Below, piece by piece: positions 61,601 to 64,000 of a DNA stretch of 64,000 nt. Under the pieces are notes generated by a model, which saw nothing but the letters and a program-made list of their open reading frames with translations, was not told the DNA's origin and did not search any database. The first letter of the stretch is position 1; the number at the start of each line of letters is the position of its first letter. The stretch covers positions 96,195 through 160,194 of the forward strand of contig JADBXZ010000035.1 in NCBI GenBank assembly GCA_020403265.1, given 5' to 3'. The DNA comes from Bacteroidota bacterium. Lineage in GTDB: Bacteria; Bacteroidota; Bacteroidia; B-17B0; Aurantibacillaceae. The translations under genes and the position numbers were made by a program.

Positions 61601-64000
61601 GAAACAGGCGAATACACTACCGGAAGCGGAGCAAACACTTATTGGTTTAATAATTATTACGGATTAGGTAATAAAGGTAGTAACCCAGGCACTTATGTCG
61701 GCAACATTGTTAACCAAATTGCTGATGCACTGGTACAGGCAGAAAAAAGCAACACTGTTACAACCCTTTATACAGTGCCTGTTGCCGCAGAAGACATACC
61801 AAACACCTATACCTACTTCAACCAATACCGCGGTTTTAAAAACGGCATGGTTAACCGCATAAAAAATGCCAACAGCACCGTTTGGTTTAATTATGATGCA
61901 GCAGGAAGAAGTAAGGCCACCATTACACAAATTACCGAAAGCGACTTTGTTATGAAAAATTCTGGCATAGACAACCAGATTAAAACCAGCCAGAGCAACT
62001 ACAATTATTTTACGGGTTTGGTTAACAGCAGCACCTATCAGCTAAATAACAGCAACGAAAAACTGCAATACAATTTCACGTATGATGCCAATTACAGGCA
62101 AATTGGCAGTAGCCTTAACTATGGCACTAAAACAGAAAATTTAACCAGTACCTATTACAACATAATGGGGCAACCATACCGTAACGTTTTAGGCAATAAA
62201 CTACAAGGTATTGATTTTGTTTACACCTTAAACGGACAGCTTAAAGCCATTAACCACCCTGGCTTAAGCCCGGAATTAGATCCTGGTGCCGATGATGGTG
62301 ACTATGCAGGAACAGACATAAAAAAAGTAAACCAGGATTTATTTGGCGAGATAATAGAATACCATACCAATGATTACGTGAGAGCAGGCAGCCATTATAC
62401 AACAAGCATATTAACCGGCAGCAGCAACCAAAAATACAATGGTTTAATTGCCACTACGCGTTTTAAAACACGCTCAGTTGTAAATGGTATTAACAATGGC
62501 ATGGATTATATTAATTACATGGGTGGCAACCAAACGCAACTGATTAACGGCCTTAATTACCAAAATAAAGAACTGGCTTTTACCTACACCTACGATGAAC
62601 TAAACCGACTAGGTACAAGTAGCTTTGCCACTTATAATAACTATTTAAATACCGCCAGCCTCCGAAACGAGTACACCGAGCAGGGCGCCGGCGGCAACAT
62701 TGGCTACGATAAAAATGGCAACCTAACACGCTTAGTGCGCAATGCCTATGCCAACGAAACTTTAGACGATTTAACTTACACAAATGCCATTACAGGCAAC
62801 AAATTAACTGCCATTGTAGATGCTGCCGTTAATAACTACCCTTTGGGTTTTAATTTTAAAACACCTAGCAATATAAACACCAGCCCTTTTGTATACAACA
62901 ACAACGGGCAATTAACCCAAAGTACCGCAGAGGGTTTGAGCAACATAAGTTACCTGCCAAACGGGCAGGTAAAACAAATAAGCTTTAGCAATGGCAATAC
63001 AACCGTTTATGAGTACGATGCAGAGGGTAAAAAATTAAAAGCCCGTTTTTACAATGCCGGCACCAACCAATACAAGTATACTTGGTACATTGGGCCTTAC
63101 CTGTTTGAATACGATGAAAGCCAAAATAACCCACAACTATTAATAGCCGAGGCCCGTTTAAGCACTGGGATATTAAAAGTAAATAGTAACAATGTAAACA
63201 ATGCGTACCCGGTTTACCAGCTAACCGACCATTTAGGCAACGTAAGGGTAACCTTTAAACCAACAGGCAGCAACAATGCCATTGAGGTATTAAGTGTTAG
63301 CGATTATTACACCTTTGGCGGCAATTTACCGGGCCGGCAGTGGCAAAGCCAGGCTTACCGTTATGGTTACCAAGGGCAGGAAAAAACAACCGATGCCGGT
63401 AACCCTTGGTACCAGTTTGAACTACGGATGTACAACCAGGATATTGCCCGTTGGTTTGCACCGGACCCTTATGCCCAGTTTGTAAGCCCTTACGTGGCCA
63501 TGGGCAATAACCCCGTAAGCGGGGTAGACCCCGATGGCGGCTGGGTAAATGCCGCACCGGCTGAAGGCAGAAGATTTTTAGGGCAGGAACAAGACCAACG
63601 TGACAGAGCGAACCAAAGTGGAGCCTACTCTGCTGAATGGGTAAATAAAAGATACAATAATGAATATGAATCCTTAAAAAAAGCGTATTTTAGTGGTAGC
63701 TCACGCGATGTAGAAGGTTTTTTAAATGCCGTTATGGAATTAAATGCACAATACGCTGGTTTAGCCAAAACAGGCGCCGCCACCCCCGGTATGCAAAACG
63801 GGCAAGATGCCTTAACAGAAAATGAAATGGCTAGTGTACAGCATTTATTAAGGGAAGTTAACACCTCTGTGGTAAAAAGTTGGCGACAGGGTGAGCAAGA
63901 ATCTGAAGCCATAGCAAACGCTGTAGGCAGTATGCAAAGTTTGGCAAGGTTTTTAGAGGAACATCAAAATACACTAGAAAGAAGAGCAGGAACTTATTCA
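58694..64000 (+). CDS. RHS repeat-associated core protein with variable C-terminal tail (cut by window edge)
   Basis: An open frame of 1769 codons from ATG 58694 to the right edge; I read every codon and saw no stop. The signal peptide is at residues 1-21 (LFLTIAFN... ending LHAQ). SprB-like repeats lie at about 45-85 (SPFSYNWTPGNI) and 275-325 (RPPYSYLWTPGNFATK). Each is followed by a lectin-like beta domain (about 95-237 and 334-479) that resembles the other. From about 500 comes the Bacteroidota RHS start (LTYDESGNVIGSNKTYLDNL), then YD repeats, and then the RHS core at 1558-1616 (GYQGQEK, RMYNQDIARWFAPDPY, VDPDGG). The tail of at least 153 residues after the core is helical, charged and unrecognised. 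RHS tails are usually toxins or effectors in other bacteria. Confidence 0.9.
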   Translation, partial: MKLIIKTIFLTIAFNITLHAQISVMGVVKHVKLNLADTNNSIQITPLNGSSPFSYNWTPGNINSQNLLNVARNNYQVVVTDNNFQTGTYGYSIGYKTDWFHLTNINFTNDSLKPSTSATGNKAAISKNSLPKNTNGWSELIMQPYSDPFVLGFVDSIDVANLTNMTNVEFALHVTVYNSYYAWSNGTWNYLGAANTGDVLRLQRMGAVYSVLKNGVTMFTATANPNKKLKLKVILNNTASLVNIGTSFKDTSTFDRLKVTPTPIHVEPNGIATKGTLNADIKGGRPPYSYLWTPGNFATKTVNNVNPGIYKLRVIDADNDTAYTKNFNLALKTYYHYFSGTTYKGDSLIMDNNVSNYGYNPSAYSQNELKSGSLGFSEIILQPFNHPYIYGFMPSNSINAPGLMTDIEFAMHITYGNALYAWANGYWQFLTYTNPNDVVKIGRGSDEESGNYYLTLNGVNLITVNADLNKKLRMHALITGDPLVNISNNYWPDPNAPPMANFDLTLNWQQELTYDESGNVIGSNKTYLDNLGRSTQSLAKNNTNQVFTSQTVYDSYGRPALNTLPAYTGNQLVYQQAFLKNQNGLLYDYTKFDTPGTINNPVSFSTDIDKTLGFYYSNNNGYDTRQATTAYPYARTVYNADPTSSAKKISQPGEAYKTGSGKESYSFTMPSGDELNYFYNIGGNQNSYKVKVNSNDVLNSTQINLNENMAGQKVVSISPDNKESITYQSNGKTVVTCLSNLSGGLAYNMVDRRSLLYYQGTKSTDIHLPVSKKNTLYLELPQHYYYEEPGVVGGTFNTGANDIIYKITNLYTDEVLQEGTDYNVDGSRNVIFSSGLLNQYNDKGLVLRISFDYTPAFLSYLATNNAEISNASVKYSLDYGQVNKNYYDLGGALRKTSSPKAFNPGSEDAFCTTFDYNHLGQLIASKHPDQGTTEILHNDKGLLKYSQTAQQKTENKFSYVNYDKHNRVVETGEYTTGSGANTYWFNNYYGLGNKGSNPGTYVGNIVNQIADALVQAEKSNTVTTLYTVPVAAEDIPNTYTYFNQYRGFKNGMVNRIKNANSTVWFNYDAAGRSKATITQITESDFVMKNSGIDNQIKTSQSNYNYFTGLVNSSTYQLNNSNEKLQYNFTYDANYRQIGSSLNYGTKTENLTSTYYNIMGQPYRNVLGNKLQGIDFVYTLNGQLKAINHPGLSPELDPGADDGDYAGTDIKKVNQDLFGEIIEYHTNDYVRAGSHYTTSILTGSSNQKYNGLIATTRFKTRSVVNGINNGMDYINYMGGNQTQLINGLNYQNKELAFTYTYDELNRLGTSSFATYNNYLNTASLRNEYTEQGAGGNIGYDKNGNLTRLVRNAYANETLDDLTYTNAITGNKLTAIVDAAVNNYPLGFNFKTPSNINTSPFVYNNNGQLTQSTAEGLSNISYLPNGQVKQISFSNGNTTVYEYDAEGKKLKARFYNAGTNQYKYTWYIGPYLFEYDESQNNPQLLIAEARLSTGILKVNSNNVNNAYPVYQLTDHLGNVRVTFKPTGSNNAIEVLSVSDYYTFGGNLPGRQWQSQAYRYGYQGQEKTTDAGNPWYQFELRMYNQDIARWFAPDPYAQFVSPYVAMGNNPVSGVDPDGGWVNAAPAEGRRFLGQEQDQRDRANQSGAYSAEWVNKRYNNEYESLKKAYFSGSSRDVEGFLNAVMELNAQYAGLAKTGAATPGMQNGQDALTENEMASVQHLLREVNTSVVKSWRQGEQESEAIANAVGSMQSLARFLEEHQNTLERRAGTYS

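Noticed and set aside
60528..63912. Short open frames on both strands inside the RHS gene
   Set aside because: They are shadows of the long coding frame; none has a recognisable domain.
58694..64000. The RHS gene being broken, since stretches of other frames are also open
   Set aside because: I read the whole frame codon by codon from 58694 to 64000 and found no stop and no frame change; SprB-like, YD and RHS core motifs are all in this one frame.

Overview
The window is chromosomal DNA from a member of the Bacteroidota, probably Flavobacteriales-like. It is AT-rich, with no Shine-Dalgarno reliance that I can see and several promoters of the Bacteroidota type (TTTG, 19-20 bases, TAnnTTTG). 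It carries the type IX secretion system (T9SS) core porP/sprF-gldK-gldL-gldM-gldN, the T9SS response regulator PorX, and several secreted proteins ending in the T9SS type A sorting domain. It also has a fused MurF-alanine racemase and a bacillithiol gene (bshC), both usual in this phylum. I saw no tRNA, rRNA, CRISPR array or intact insertion sequence.

Layout. 1-3.6 kb (minus): a signal-peptide protein cut by the window edge, a sigma-54 activator, a four-helix-bundle protein and miaB. 3.9-6.5 kb (plus): topA. 6.5-7.15 kb: no gene, but hairpin structures. 7.2-13.3 kb (minus): the T9SS operon in the order porP/sprF, gldK, gldL, gldM, gldN, with a second promoter before gldK and a clear terminator after gldN. 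13.5 kb: ribosomal protein L31. 13.8-18 kb: kmo, phoH, a SAM hydrolase-like gene, an ABM-domain gene and hsp20. 18-21 kb: a seven-blade SBBP propeller protein with a T9SS tail. 21-27.8 kb (minus): 4'-phosphopantetheinyl transferase, pcrB, a ThiE-like gene, pnuC, a NadR-like kinase, an ECF sigma factor with a probable anti-sigma factor, a small HTH protein and a beta-CASP hydrolase. 27.9-29.2 kb: ahcY. 29.5-32.7 kb: a BNR-repeat T9SS cargo. 32.9-34 kb: an AAA_14/DUF4143 ATPase lying between imperfect direct repeats. 34-37 kb: pntAB. 37-40 kb: an HD hydrolase and porX. 40-47 kb (minus): a T9SS cargo, bshC, upp, a PorE-like propeller protein, an M28 peptidase and a conserved hypothetical. 47.3-53.2 kb (plus): tdk, murF-alr and a PorE-like protein with a duplicated architecture. 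53.5-64 kb (plus): three closely spaced genes encoding a small secreted protein, a 1573-residue SpvB/YD-like secreted protein and an RHS-core protein of more than 1769 residues that runs off the right edge.

How they fit together. The GldKLMN/PorP machine would export the T9SS-tailed proteins, and PorX is known in relatives to control T9SS genes. The 53.5-64 kb RHS locus is the most accessory part. Both giant proteins have Sec signal peptides, the second has a duplicated SprB-like plus lectin-like N-terminal module, and its RHS core is visibly richer in G+C than its N-terminus and its variable C-terminal tail. The rest is mostly housekeeping and salvage: nicotinamide riboside uptake, pyrimidine salvage, NADPH balance and tRNA modification.
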